64,000 nt of DNA from the NCBI RefSeq assembly GCF_022601675.1, contig NZ_JAKVIL010000006.1:62001-126000 (forward strand), read 5' to 3'. The translations under genes were made by a program, and so were the position numbers. This document shows positions 55,267-62,518 of this stretch, piece by piece. This DNA comes from Ancylobacter gelatini. GTDB taxonomy: Bacteria > Pseudomonadota > Alphaproteobacteria > Rhizobiales > Xanthobacteraceae. The notes below the pieces were generated by a model. The model saw nothing but the letters and a program-made list of their open reading frames with translations, ran no database searches and had not been told where the DNA came from. How positions within the stretch are numbered: the first letter of the stretch is position 1; each line of letters begins with the position of its first letter.

Positions 55267-55974
55267 ATGTCGGAAGCAAAATTGCGCGAAAGCATCTGCC
55301 GGTTCGGGCGCTCGCTGTTCGAGCGCGGGCTGACGCCGGGCTCCTCCGGCAACATCAGCCTGCGGCTTAATGACGGCGGATGGCTGGTGACGCCGACCAA
55401 TGCCTCGCTGGGCTTTCTCGACCCTGAGCGCATCACTCGTCTCGATGCCGCCGGCCGCCTCGTCTCCGGTGACGCGCCGACCAAGGAAATCCCGCTGCAC
55501 GCCGCGCTGTACGAGACGCGCGGCTCGGCCCGCGCCATCGTCCACCTGCATTCCACCCATTCGGTGGCGCTGACCATGTTGCCGGAGATCGACCCCAAGG
55601 CGGCGCTGCCGCCGATGACGCCTTATTATGTCATGCGCTGCGGCCACACCGCGCTTTTGCCCTATTACCGTCCCGGCGATCCCGCGGTGGCCGACGCCAT
55701 TCGCGGGCTGGCGGGGCGCTATTCCTCAGTGCTGCTGTCCAATCACGGGCCCGTGGTCGCCGGCGAGACGCTGGAGGCCGCCGTGTTCGCAACCGAGGAA
55801 CTCGAGGAGACGGCGCGGCTCTACCTGCTGCTGCGCGGACTAAATCCCCGCTATCTCTCGCCCGAGCAGGTCGCCGATCTGGTGAAGGTGTTCGGCGTCG
55901 AACTCCCGCGGCGCGACGAGGCCGGCTGCGACCATCCCGACTGCCATGGCGGCCACAAACACGGGGAGGACTGA
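55267..55974 (+). CDS. otnC: 3-oxo-tetronate 4-phosphate decarboxylase-like class II aldolase
   Basis: The 235-residue protein is of the class II aldolase/adducin fold with metal ligands in HLHSTHS and SNHGPVVAGETLE. SICRFGRSLFERGLTPGSSGNISLRL is its conserved N-terminal phosphate-binding segment. OtnC decarboxylates 3-oxo-tetronate 4-phosphate to dihydroxyacetone phosphate. The C-terminus is a His/Cys-rich tail (CDHPDCHGGHKHGED), unusual for the family and perhaps metal-binding. It follows the LacI gene by 34 bases. Fuculose-phosphate aldolase activity is an alternative. Confidence 0.87.
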   Translation: MSEAKLRESICRFGRSLFERGLTPGSSGNISLRLNDGGWLVTPTNASLGFLDPERITRLDAAGRLVSGDAPTKEIPLHAALYETRGSARAIVHLHSTHSVALTMLPEIDPKAALPPMTPYYVMRCGHTALLPYYRPGDPAVADAIRGLAGRYSSVLLSNHGPVVAGETLEAAVFATEELEETARLYLLLRGLNPRYLSPEQVADLVKVFGVELPRRDEAGCDHPDCHGGHKHGED

Positions 55975-56075
55975 CCGGTCGCGAGGCCATGGCGCCGGCG
56001 CTGTGGGATAGTGTGCGCCGCGTGTTTTCAGGGCTTGAAGCGGGGAAGCGCCGCTCTTATGGTGCGCCGGCCCGA

Positions 56076-56149
56076 GCGGGCGTAGTTCAATGGTAGAACG
56101 GCAGCTTCCCAAGCTGCATACGAGGGTTCGATTCCCTTCGCCCGCTCCA
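56076..56149 (+). tRNA. tRNA-Gly (anticodon CCC)
   Basis: A 74-nucleotide cloverleaf. Acceptor arms GCGGGCG and CGCCCGC, D-arm GTTCAATGGTAGAAC, anticodon stem GCAGC/GCTGC with loop TTCCCAA giving anticodon CCC, T-arm GAGGGTTCGATTCCCTTC, and encoded CCA at 56147-56149. Confidence 0.95.
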
Positions 56150-56441
56150 GCTTTTCCAAAGAGAATCAGAGATCTGGCGAGCGCCCTTGCGCGGGTTGAG
56201 ACCACGCGTTCCGGCGCGGCCATGATCGGCGTGAGACGACCGCCGATCATGGCACTTTGAACTGGAACGATGTCGCCTTGCGATCAGTGAAATGCGTTGT
56301 TCTTGGCCGGCGCCATCGATCCCGTTGAAACGAAGTCGCTGTCGCAGGTGATAATTGTCCGCCGGGCAAGGGTGCTGGTCGACAACGTCCGACGCAGGAG
56401 GCCGACATCGACTCGAACTGCACCGCCCATCCAGCGTCCGG
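56150..56441. other. Noncoding stretch between tRNA-Gly and acetamidase
   Basis: No plausible gene on either strand. I looked for an integrase, a transposase fragment and a repeat of the tRNA 3' end and saw none. Minus-strand frames running into the tRNA are artefacts. Confidence 0.6.
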
Positions 56442-57431
56442 CTACCTGAGCAAGGCCTTCGCTACCGACGCCCCCAGCGTGTATTTCGGATCGACCATAT
56501 TGCCGACCCTCAGCTTTCCGACCTGGGTGAGCAGCATATAGGCCTCCAGTTCGTCGAACCCGTAATCGGCCGCCATCCAGCGCACCAGTTCGCGATAGGC
56601 GATGCGAGCGGCGTCTTCCATCGGGCGGCCGGACCCGATCGTCATGATCGCGCCTTCCGTCTCAAGTCGCGGCCAGCGAAAGGACCAGTTCTTGATCAGG
56701 TCGATCTGGACGGTGGTCACCGTCGGGTGCTCGATCGCGAAGCCGCAGAGTTCGCCATCCCCTTGTACGGCGTGGCAGTCGCCGAGGTAGAGCAGCCCGC
56801 CGGCCGTGTGGACAGGAAGGTAGATCACCGCGCCGGGCGCGACGTCCGGCAAGTCCATGTTGCCGCCATAGTAGTCCGGCACCAGCGAGGAAATCGCCTC
56901 AATCTCGGGCGAGGTCCCGATCGTGCCGATGAACGGCTGGTAGGGCAGAGTGATCTTGTCGCTCCAGACCACCCCATTCTCCGGCGTGACTTCAAGCTTC
57001 TTGACGATCTCCGGCAGCGCAGGATTGAGCAGCGCGGTGTCCCCGGTTCCCACGAGACCGCCGAACTCCGGCATGATGCAGGTCGTGCCGACGGGTTGAT
57101 CGCCACGCGGCACGATCTTCTGGATGTACACGGCGAGGCAGTCGCCCTTCTCGGCGCCGTTGACGAAGATCGGGCCGTTCTGGGGATTGAGGAACGGAAA
57201 GTTCAGGATGGCGCTGGGGCTGTCGCTCTCATGCTTTATCTGACCTTCCATCGCATCGTGCGTCTCGGCTGAAACCACCGCGCCGGGGTCGACCCGCAGT
57301 ACAGGTTCGGCGTAGGGGCCGTAGACGTAGTGATACTTACCCTGTGACTCCTCGGTGATGGAGAAGGCCTGTCCGGGCCGTCCCTTTGCTTCACCGCGCG
57401 CCGCCATGATCGAATTTTCGAGCCAGCTCAT
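56442..57431 (-). CDS. fmdA: Acetamidase/formamidase family amidase
   Basis: The 329-residue enzyme belongs to the FmdA/AmdA family that hydrolyses short aliphatic amides to acid and ammonia. Family landmarks are VDPGAVVSAETHDAMEGQI near the N-terminus, GDCLAVYIQKI, GGNMDLPDV, AVIYLPVHTAGGLLYLGDCHAVQGDGELCG and a final acidic helix. AGGAGAA precedes ATG 57431. It is the third gene of amiC-amiR-fmdA on the minus strand, where the classical AmiE-type nitrilase-fold amidase would be expected. It would act on the amide made by the nitrile hydratase encoded on the other side. Confidence 0.9.
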   Translation of the reverse strand: MSWLENSIMAARGEAKGRPGQAFSITEESQGKYHYVYGPYAEPVLRVDPGAVVSAETHDAMEGQIKHESDSPSAILNFPFLNPQNGPIFVNGAEKGDCLAVYIQKIVPRGDQPVGTTCIMPEFGGLVGTGDTALLNPALPEIVKKLEVTPENGVVWSDKITLPYQPFIGTIGTSPEIEAISSLVPDYYGGNMDLPDVAPGAVIYLPVHTAGGLLYLGDCHAVQGDGELCGFAIEHPTVTTVQIDLIKNWSFRWPRLETEGAIMTIGSGRPMEDAARIAYRELVRWMAADYGFDELEAYMLLTQVGKLRVGNMVDPKYTLGASVAKALLR

Positions 57432-57555
57432 CTTGCCGTTCTCCTGACAGAGGCAGGCTGGCGTCGCTGGCAGCCTTTTTCCTCAGAATGCGCGACGGCG
57501 CCGCGTCGCCGGCTGGGCGAACGTCGGTCGACGCCATCATCGACGTGTTGATGGT

Positions 57556-58206
57556 TCAGCGCCGGACGAGTGTCAGCTCGTGCGGCAGGTCTTGTGAGGT
57601 TCCGGTCAGCTCTGACCGGCAGGCGAGTTGCTGTTCGCAGTAGTCCTCGAGACTCATTCGGCTGCGCATGCTGCATCGGCGCAGGATGGCGTAGGCCTCG
57701 TCATCGTCGACCGCGTGCTGCGCCATGATGCGCACGATGGACTTGATCACCAGCCTCCTGCGCCTCCTCCGATCCTGATGCTCGCTCAGCTGGTCGACGA
57801 TCGCCCGGCGCTGCAGATACTGGTTCACGCCGAGGAAGAGGTTGGTGTAGACCGCGCCGGCATAGACAGGCTTGCGCAAGAACGCGGTCGCGCCTTGCGC
57901 CATCAGCCCCTTCAATCGGCCCGGCGCCTCGACGCCCACCAGGCCGATAACAGGCGCGGGCGGCAAGCCGTTGACGATCGCGTCCGGGCCCAGCACGCCA
58001 TCCAGGTCGCCATCGACGAACAGAACATCGCGCTCGAAGCCGAAGCTGGAGATGTCGATGGCGCCTGCGGGTGCCGGAAGGCCGGGCCTTTCAACCGCGA
58101 GCCCCAGCTTGGCGAGGACCGATGCCAAAGTGTCCACGCCACCGTCGCTGGAGGCGAAGATCACGGCTCGCATGCCACGGAAGTTCTGGACCGGCATCTG
58201 GACCAT
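57556..58206 (-). CDS. amiR: AmiR-type ANTAR antiterminator
   Basis: The 216-residue protein has an N-terminal receiver-like domain (AVIFASSDGGVDTLASVLAKLGL to AFLRKPVYAGAVYTNL). Its phosphoacceptor region FVDGDLDGV lacks the normal pattern, as in AmiR. A coiled-coil linker (QRRAIVDQLSEHQDRRRRRRL) and a C-terminal ANTAR domain (IVRIMAQHAVDDDEAYAILRRCSMRSRMSLEDYCEQQ) complete it. It should bind RNA and prevent termination when released from AmiC by amides. Its ATG overlaps the amiC stop (TGATG), as expected for a stoichiometric AmiC-AmiR complex. Confidence 0.92.
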   Translation of the reverse strand: MVQMPVQNFRGMRAVIFASSDGGVDTLASVLAKLGLAVERPGLPAPAGAIDISSFGFERDVLFVDGDLDGVLGPDAIVNGLPPAPVIGLVGVEAPGRLKGLMAQGATAFLRKPVYAGAVYTNLFLGVNQYLQRRAIVDQLSEHQDRRRRRRLVIKSIVRIMAQHAVDDDEAYAILRRCSMRSRMSLEDYCEQQLACRSELTGTSQDLPHELTLVRR

Positions 58207-59360
58207 CAGCTCACCACTCGAAGCCGGGAGGGGGAGGAATCCCAGCAATCCGTTGCGCAAAAGCGGACGAGGTAGGGGTCTGGACGAACCGGGGCCGGCT
58301 CCTCTCGGATCACGTCAAACGACGCATCAGAGCGAGACCGGCCGATCCGGGGCGTGAGGTAGAGGTGCATGGTCTCGGAATCGACGAGGACATCACCCTG
58401 CGGTGCGGCGAGTCGAAGATCGGCGAGCGCCCGGCGCACGGCGCCGATATCGTCGCTCTGCGCCTTCGCCATAGCGGCCGCAAGAAGCTTCACCGCGATG
58501 TAGGACGCCTCGGCGTCTGCCGACGCCCACGGCTTTTCAGGATAGGCGGCGGCATAGCGCGCGACGAAGCGCCGGCTCTCATCCGTCTGCAAGGATGAGA
58601 AGTAAACGCTGGAACTGATGTGGCCATCCATCGCCCCGTCCCCGATGTCGATCAGGTCCGGCTCGTTCAGGTTGCAACTCGCGACCGGCATGGCATTCGG
58701 CTGGTCGATGCCACGGGCGACGCACGCCTCGCGAAGACGGCGGATGAACGAATACCCGCTCACGCCGATCAACGAGGAGAACACAAAGCTTGGCTGCGCC
58801 GCGAGGATCGCCTCGATGGTCTTGGCGAAATCGGTCTCCCCGACGGGCAGGTAACGTTCGGCAAGCACGGTTCCGCCGCGGGCCACCACCACTTCGCGCA
58901 GTATCCGGTTGTTTTCCCAGGCCCAGATATAGTTGGACCCGACGCAGAACGCCCGGTTTCCATGGGAACACATCAGATAGTCGATCAGCGGCAGGATGTG
59001 CTGATTGGGGGCGGCCCCGGTATAGACCACGTTGTCAGAGCTTTCGAAGCCTTCGTAGTGCGAGGGATACCAGAGCATTCCGTCGTATTTTTCGAAGGCG
59101 GGGATGACCTCCTTGCGACTGGACGAGGTGTAGCAGCCGACGACCTGCGTGATGCCCGACGACAGCAATTGCGTGCTCAGGGCCGCGTAGCGCGAAAGGT
59201 TTCCACAAGGGTTCACGACGATGGGATCCAGCCTCACCGGCCCCATCTCGTTGACCTCGGAGACGGCGAGCAATGCCCCGCTCAGCATGGGTCCGGCGAC
59301 CGAGCCATAGGGCCCCGTCGATGAGAACATTAGGCCGATACGGAAGGTGTCAGTCGTCAT
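58206..59360 (-). CDS. amiC: Amide-sensing regulator AmiC
   Basis: The 384-residue protein has the periplasmic-binding-protein fold of AmiC and UrtA, without a signal peptide, so it is cytoplasmic like AmiC. Typical segments are RIGLMFSSTGPYGSVAGPMLSGALLAVSEVNE, GCYTSSSRKEVIPAFEKYDGMLWYPSHYEGFE and TGAAPNQHILPLIDYL. It binds short amides and holds AmiR inactive when none are present. The Pseudomonas aeruginosa protein has almost the same length. ATG 59360 was chosen by alignment with that N-terminus. Its leader carries a terminator and hexaloop hairpins. Confidence 0.92.
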   Translation of the reverse strand: MTTDTFRIGLMFSSTGPYGSVAGPMLSGALLAVSEVNEMGPVRLDPIVVNPCGNLSRYAALSTQLLSSGITQVVGCYTSSSRKEVIPAFEKYDGMLWYPSHYEGFESSDNVVYTGAAPNQHILPLIDYLMCSHGNRAFCVGSNYIWAWENNRILREVVVARGGTVLAERYLPVGETDFAKTIEAILAAQPSFVFSSLIGVSGYSFIRRLREACVARGIDQPNAMPVASCNLNEPDLIDIGDGAMDGHISSSVYFSSLQTDESRRFVARYAAAYPEKPWASADAEASYIAVKLLAAAMAKAQSDDIGAVRRALADLRLAAPQGDVLVDSETMHLYLTPRIGRSRSDASFDVIREEPAPVRPDPYLVRFCATDCWDSSPSRLRVVS

Positions 59361-59372
59361 CAGATCGCCGCA

Positions 59373-59405
59373 TAAAAAAGCCCTCGAGCCGTGAGGCTTG
59401 AGGGC
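59373..59405 (-). terminator. Leader terminator (attenuator) upstream of amiC
   Basis: On the minus strand, GCCCTC-a-AGCC-tcac-GGCT-c-GAGGGC is followed by TTTTTT, ending 13 bases before the amiC start codon. Because it lies before the gene it must be overcome for expression. Confidence 0.9.
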
Positions 59406-59482
59406 GTCGCTGCCAGGCACGGAAATGGTCCCGCGCATCATGTAAATCGACATACGTGGCGCCTGATTGAGCATCGTTGCCC
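59403..59482 (-). promoter_or_regulatory. ANTAR-type antiterminator RNA in the amiC leader
   Basis: Hairpin P1 is GGGC-AACGAT-GCTC (59482-59469), a 4-bp stem with a six-base loop having A at position 1 and G at position 4. Hairpin P2 is GGC-AGCGAC-GCC (59414-59403), again with A1 and G4. The 3' strand of P2 is the first part of the terminator stem, so P2 and the terminator exclude each other. The pattern matches the known ANTAR target motif. The P1-P2 linker is long (54 bases). Confidence 0.75.
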
Positions 59483-59497
59483 AGCGCCTATCTCTTA

Positions 59498-59525
59498 GGC
59501 TTAATCGCCAGCGAGCGGTTGTCAA
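59498..59525 (-). promoter_or_regulatory. Candidate promoter for amiC-amiR-fmdA
   Basis: A perfect -35 TTGACA (59525-59520) is followed 16 bases later by TAAGCC as a weak -10. The expected transcript start, near 59490, would place hairpin P1 at the 5' end of the leader RNA. Confidence 0.4.
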
Positions 59526-59597
59526 GCGGAGATGGCGCCTGATCGACGGCGGGCCGCTGGTACATGTCGTGAAGTGTCGGTCAAAAAATGTGCTTGA

Positions 59598-59626
59598 CTG
59601 ACAATTGGGCGTGGTTCAGTCTAAAT
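59598..59626 (+). promoter_or_regulatory. Candidate promoter for the nitrile hydratase operon
   Basis: CTGACA (59598-59603) and CTAAAT (59621-59626) are separated by 17 bases. The predicted start near 59633 again puts the first hexaloop hairpin at the very 5' end of the RNA. Confidence 0.4.
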
Positions 59627-59634
59627 CATGCGTC

Positions 59635-59694
59635 GGGCAGAGCTGCCCATGTAGACGCAAGTCATGCAATTCATAGGAACTCGGCACAGTCGCC
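59635..59694 (+). promoter_or_regulatory. ANTAR-type antiterminator RNA in the nitrile hydratase leader
   Basis: Hairpin P1 is GGGC-AGAGCT-GCCC (59635-59648), a perfect 4-bp stem with a six-base loop, A1 and G4. Hairpin P2 is GGC-ACAGTC-GCC (59683-59694), also with A1 and G4. The 3' strand of P2 is the start of the terminator stem at 59692. This is the arrangement described for ANTAR protein targets. Confidence 0.8.
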
Positions 59695-59721
59695 CGCAGC
59701 AGGATGCTGACGGGCCTTTTT
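59692..59721 (+). terminator. Leader terminator (attenuator) upstream of nitrile hydratase
   Basis: GCCCG-CAGCA-gga-TGCTG-a-CGGGC followed by CTTTTT forms an intrinsic terminator 155 bases before the nthB start. Being upstream of the gene, it should block the operon unless antitermination occurs. Confidence 0.88.
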
Positions 59722-59876
59722 GCGTTTGGCTGCTTGGAGCTGCTTAACGGGAAGGCCCTGCATCTTTGACTTTGCAAGTCTGCGATGAGCGTCGCGAAAG
59801 CGGCATTACCAGCAGGCCGGTTATATTCGAGGCGTCGGCTCCAGCAGCGGCGCCCAGCGATCGCGGAGGCTACAGC

Positions 59877-60551
59877 ATGAAGGTCCAGCATTTTCTCGGG
59901 GGTATTGAGAATCTCGGCCCCGTCGATGTCGAAAAGCGCGTCTTCGTCGAGCCGTGGGAGGCGCAACTCTTCGCCGTCCACACGACGATGATGGGTACGG
60001 GGATTTGGGCGTGGCCGGACCTGCGGGTCCTCGCCGAGTCCATGAACCCGCTCGATTACTTCAAGTACCGCTACTACATCAAATGGCTCGGAGGCATGTC
60101 CAAGTTCCTGATCTCCCGGAACTACATCTCCGAGAAGGAACTCGATACCAAGACCAGTTACTACCTCGAAAACCCGGATGCGCCGCAACCGGACACCGGG
60201 AACGGGGACATCACCGACCGCGTCATCGAATATTTCTATACCGGCGCGAATCCTTATCGTGACGTCGCGGTCAACCCGATCTTCAAGGTCGGCGACACGG
60301 TGCGCGTGAAGGACATGCCGCCGGCGGTCCACACTCGCCTGCCGGGCTACCTTCGCAACAAGATCGGCATCGTCGAGACCGTCTACAAGGGCGCGTATCT
60401 CTACGCCGACAACGTGCCGACCGATGGCATCTGCACGCCGCAGCCGGTCTATCTCGTGAAGTTCAAAACGCGCGACATCTGGGAGGACATCCCCGACAAG
60501 GGTGACGTTCTCTACAATGACTGCTTCGAGGTCTATCTCGAGGCAATCTGA
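59877..60551 (+). CDS. nthB: Nitrile hydratase beta subunit (cobalt type)
   Basis: The 224-residue beta subunit begins MKVQHFLGGIENLGPVDVEK, the invariant nitrile hydratase beta N-terminus. Its C-terminal SH3-like domain carries FKVGDTVRVKDMPPAVHTRLPGYLR, then KIGIVETVYKGAYLYAD and YLVKFKTRDIWE. Together with the alpha subunit it hydrates nitriles to amides in the cytoplasm. ATG 59877 is preceded by GGAGG. Beta before alpha is the order of cobalt-type enzymes. The operon is led by an ANTAR antiterminator and terminator. Confidence 0.95.
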   Translation: MKVQHFLGGIENLGPVDVEKRVFVEPWEAQLFAVHTTMMGTGIWAWPDLRVLAESMNPLDYFKYRYYIKWLGGMSKFLISRNYISEKELDTKTSYYLENPDAPQPDTGNGDITDRVIEYFYTGANPYRDVAVNPIFKVGDTVRVKDMPPAVHTRLPGYLRNKIGIVETVYKGAYLYADNVPTDGICTPQPVYLVKFKTRDIWEDIPDKGDVLYNDCFEVYLEAI

Positions 60552-60617
60552 TCTTCATTTCATTCAACCATTACGCATGAAAGCGGCGGTAATTCCGCCA
60601 AGAAGAAGGCGATTTCC

Positions 60618-61244
60618 ATGAGCGGCGATCACGACCACGATCACGACCACCACCATCACCTGCGCGAGAGCGAGAGCTACTACGCCGCGCGCACCAAGGC
60701 ACTCGAGTCCCTGTTTCGTGAGAAGGGCCTCATCGGCACCGACACGGTGGACCGGGTCATCAATTTCTTCGAGCACGAAATGGGCCCCTTCAATGGAGCC
60801 AAGGTCGTGGCCAAGGCCTGGACCGACCCGGCCTTCAAGGCCCGCCTTCTCGCCGACGCCAACATGGCCATCGCCGAACTCGGCATGCGCGACGGTATCG
60901 AGGGCGAAAACCTCAAGGTTGTCGAGAACAAGCCCGGCACCCACAATGTCGTGTGCTGCACGCTCTGCTCGTGCTGGCCGTGGCCGCTGCTCGGCCTGCC
61001 CCCCTACTGGTTCAAGGACCCGGTGTTCCGCGCCCGTATCGTGCGCGAGCCTCGCGGCGTGCTGTCGGATTTCGGCGTGACATTGCCGGAAGACCACAAG
61101 ATCGAGATCTGGGACTCGAGCGCTCAGGTCCGTTACTTCGTGATCCCCGAGCGCCCCGCCGGCACCGAAGGGTGGTCGGAAGAGAAGCTCGCTGCGCTCG
61201 TCTCGACCGAGGCCATGCAGGGCCTGGGTCTCGCAACGGCCTGA
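60618..61244 (+). CDS. nthA: Nitrile hydratase alpha subunit (cobalt type)
   Basis: The 208-residue catalytic subunit binds the metal through the CTLCSC motif at residues 114-119, where Thr at position 115 indicates Co(III) rather than Fe(III). Another cysteine precedes it (Cys113, giving VVCCTLCSC). WPWPLLGLPPYWFKDPVFRARIV follows, as in the family. The N-terminus is strongly His/Asp-rich (GDHDHDHDHHHHL), which could help collect cobalt. The two distal cysteines of the motif are normally oxidised to sulfenic and sulfinic acids. It lies 66 bases after nthB. Confidence 0.96.
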   Translation: MSGDHDHDHDHHHHLRESESYYAARTKALESLFREKGLIGTDTVDRVINFFEHEMGPFNGAKVVAKAWTDPAFKARLLADANMAIAELGMRDGIEGENLKVVENKPGTHNVVCCTLCSCWPWPLLGLPPYWFKDPVFRARIVREPRGVLSDFGVTLPEDHKIEIWDSSAQVRYFVIPERPAGTEGWSEEKLAALVSTEAMQGLGLATA

Positions 61245-61255
61245 GGGGGGATGAG

Positions 61256-61594
61256 ATGGACGGCTATATCGAGGATCTCACCGGCCGCGAGGCCATTCCG
61301 CGCAACTGCGAGAGCCTGAAGTTCGATGAGCCCTGGCAGGGCCGCGCCTTCGGCATGGTGCTCGCGCTCGCCGAGGCCAAGTCCTACCCCTACGAGGACT
61401 TCCGCAAAAGCCTGATCAGCACCATTGGCGAGTGGGACAAGACCCACGTGCCGGGCGACGAGACCTGGAGCTATTACGAGCATTGGCTCGCGGCCTTCGA
61501 GAAGCTCGTGCTCGAGAAGGGGTTGATCGACCACGGGGAGCTCGACCGGCGCACGGAAGAGTTTCTCCACCGCACCCGCGACGAGGTCATCTGA
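61256..61594 (+). CDS. Nitrile hydratase accessory protein (cobalt insertion, P14K type)
   Basis: The 112-residue protein resembles the beta-subunit N-terminal half: FDEPWQGRAFGMVLALAEAKSYPYEDFRKSLISTIGEW and YYEHWLAAFEKLVLEKGLID. This is typical of nitrile hydratase activators that deliver the cobalt-loaded alpha subunit by subunit exchange. GGGGGG precedes ATG 61256; an overlapping ATG at 61251 is out of frame. It follows nthA by 11 bases, in the normal beta-alpha-activator order. Confidence 0.92.
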   Translation: MDGYIEDLTGREAIPRNCESLKFDEPWQGRAFGMVLALAEAKSYPYEDFRKSLISTIGEWDKTHVPGDETWSYYEHWLAAFEKLVLEKGLIDHGELDRRTEEFLHRTRDEVI

Positions 61595-61698
61595 CCTCTA
61601 CGCGAGCCGGTTCGATCCGACTCTTCGCCGACCGGTGCGCCACGCGCGTGCCGGAACGGCGGAGCCTTGTCCTCACGCGTCTCGAAAGGGCGCAAACC

Positions 61699-62220
61699 AT
61701 GATCATCCCTCTCTCAATCAGCGTGGGCCTGCTCGGGGGCATCTGCACCTGGCTGTTTCTCGCGACCAACAGCTTCCTGATCTGGGCGGCGTTCGTGGCC
61801 TGGGCCTGCTTCTACCACTGCGGCGGTGACACCGCGGCCTTCCGGACCACGGTCGTCTCGAATCTGTTCGGGGTGCTGGTGGCCTGGGGCGCGGGGCTCG
61901 CACTCGCCACCATCGGTCCCGGTCCGGTGCTCGGTGCGACGATCGTCGCCGCCTCGATCACGCTCTACATTCTGGCGGCCCACATCCAGCACTTCTCGTC
62001 GATCCCGGCCGTCACCTACGGATACGCCTGCACGTTCTCTTTCCTGACCCAGAACCCGGACGCCTTTACGCCGACCGCCATGCTGTCGGCGTCCGGTCAG
62101 AACGCCCTGCTGATCGTCCCGTTCTCGATGATCATCGGCGCGTGCTTCGCCTTCGGCTCGGCAAAACTCGCGGCCTTGATCCACGGGCTCACGCCGAAAC
62201 CGTCCGTCAGCGTCCGCTGA
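61699..62220 (+). CDS. DUF1097 membrane protein in the nitrile hydratase operon
   Basis: The 173-residue protein has five or six hydrophobic segments, starting MIIPLSISVGLLGGICTWLF and containing FVAWACFYHCGGDTAAFRTTVVSNLFG and HIQHFSSIPAVTYGYACTFSF. This is the pattern of DUF1097 (YcdZ-like) inner-membrane proteins of unknown function. Its place between the nitrile hydratase and cobalt transporter genes suggests transport of a nitrile, amide or cobalt, but none of this is shown. ATG 61699 follows AAAGGG. Confidence 0.8.
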   Translation: MIIPLSISVGLLGGICTWLFLATNSFLIWAAFVAWACFYHCGGDTAAFRTTVVSNLFGVLVAWGAGLALATIGPGPVLGATIVAASITLYILAAHIQHFSSIPAVTYGYACTFSFLTQNPDAFTPTAMLSASGQNALLIVPFSMIIGACFAFGSAKLAALIHGLTPKPSVSVR

Positions 62221-62285
62221 TCCGTCCGCCGCGGCCAGTTCCCCGCGCGGCATTTCTTCCAACCATCCAACTCGGGAGAGTTCAT

Positions 62286-62507
62286 ATGACCAGCATCGTA
62301 CACGCCACCACCGCGCAGAGCTCGGCGCGCGCCGAACCGATCCCGGTGTCGGCGATCCTGCCCTGGGCCGTCTTCGGCGGCCTCATGCTCCTTCTCACCG
62401 TCTACTTCGTCGGTGCGGAAGAAGGCGCCACGTCGCTGATGGGTGGTTCCTACGTGCACGAGTTCGTGCATGACGGCCGCCATCTGCTCGGCTTCCCCTG
62501 CCACTGA
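62286..62507 (+). CDS. cbtB: Cobalt transporter small subunit CbtB
   Basis: The 73-residue protein has one membrane helix (ILPWAVFGGLMLLLTVYFVG) and the CbtB C-terminal His motif YVHEFVHDGRHLLGFPCH, likely the cobalt entry site. CbtB pairs with CbtA. In other bacteria these genes are usually under cobalamin riboswitches; none is visible here, and they are instead embedded in the nitrile hydratase operon. GGGAGAG precedes ATG 62286. Confidence 0.9.
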   Translation: MTSIVHATTAQSSARAEPIPVSAILPWAVFGGLMLLLTVYFVGAEEGATSLMGGSYVHEFVHDGRHLLGFPCH

Positions 62508-62518
62508 CGGAGAGCGAG

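Noticed and set aside
55840..56250. Minus-strand frame over the tRNA-Gly gene containing the phrase GEGNRTLVCSLGSC
   Set aside because: This is a well-known spurious translation of a tRNA gene on the opposite strand; the cloverleaf is complete and the frame is not a gene.
56150..56441. Possible integrase or insertion sequence remnant beside the tRNA
   Set aside because: Frames on both strands are short and show no transposase or integrase motif; no terminal repeats were seen.
59486..59500. Hairpin GCCTA-AGAGA-TAGGC as the first hexaloop hairpin of the amiC leader
   Set aside because: Its loop has five bases, not six, and it overlaps the predicted -10 region, so it is probably not in the transcript; GGGC-AACGAT-GCTC fits the rule better.
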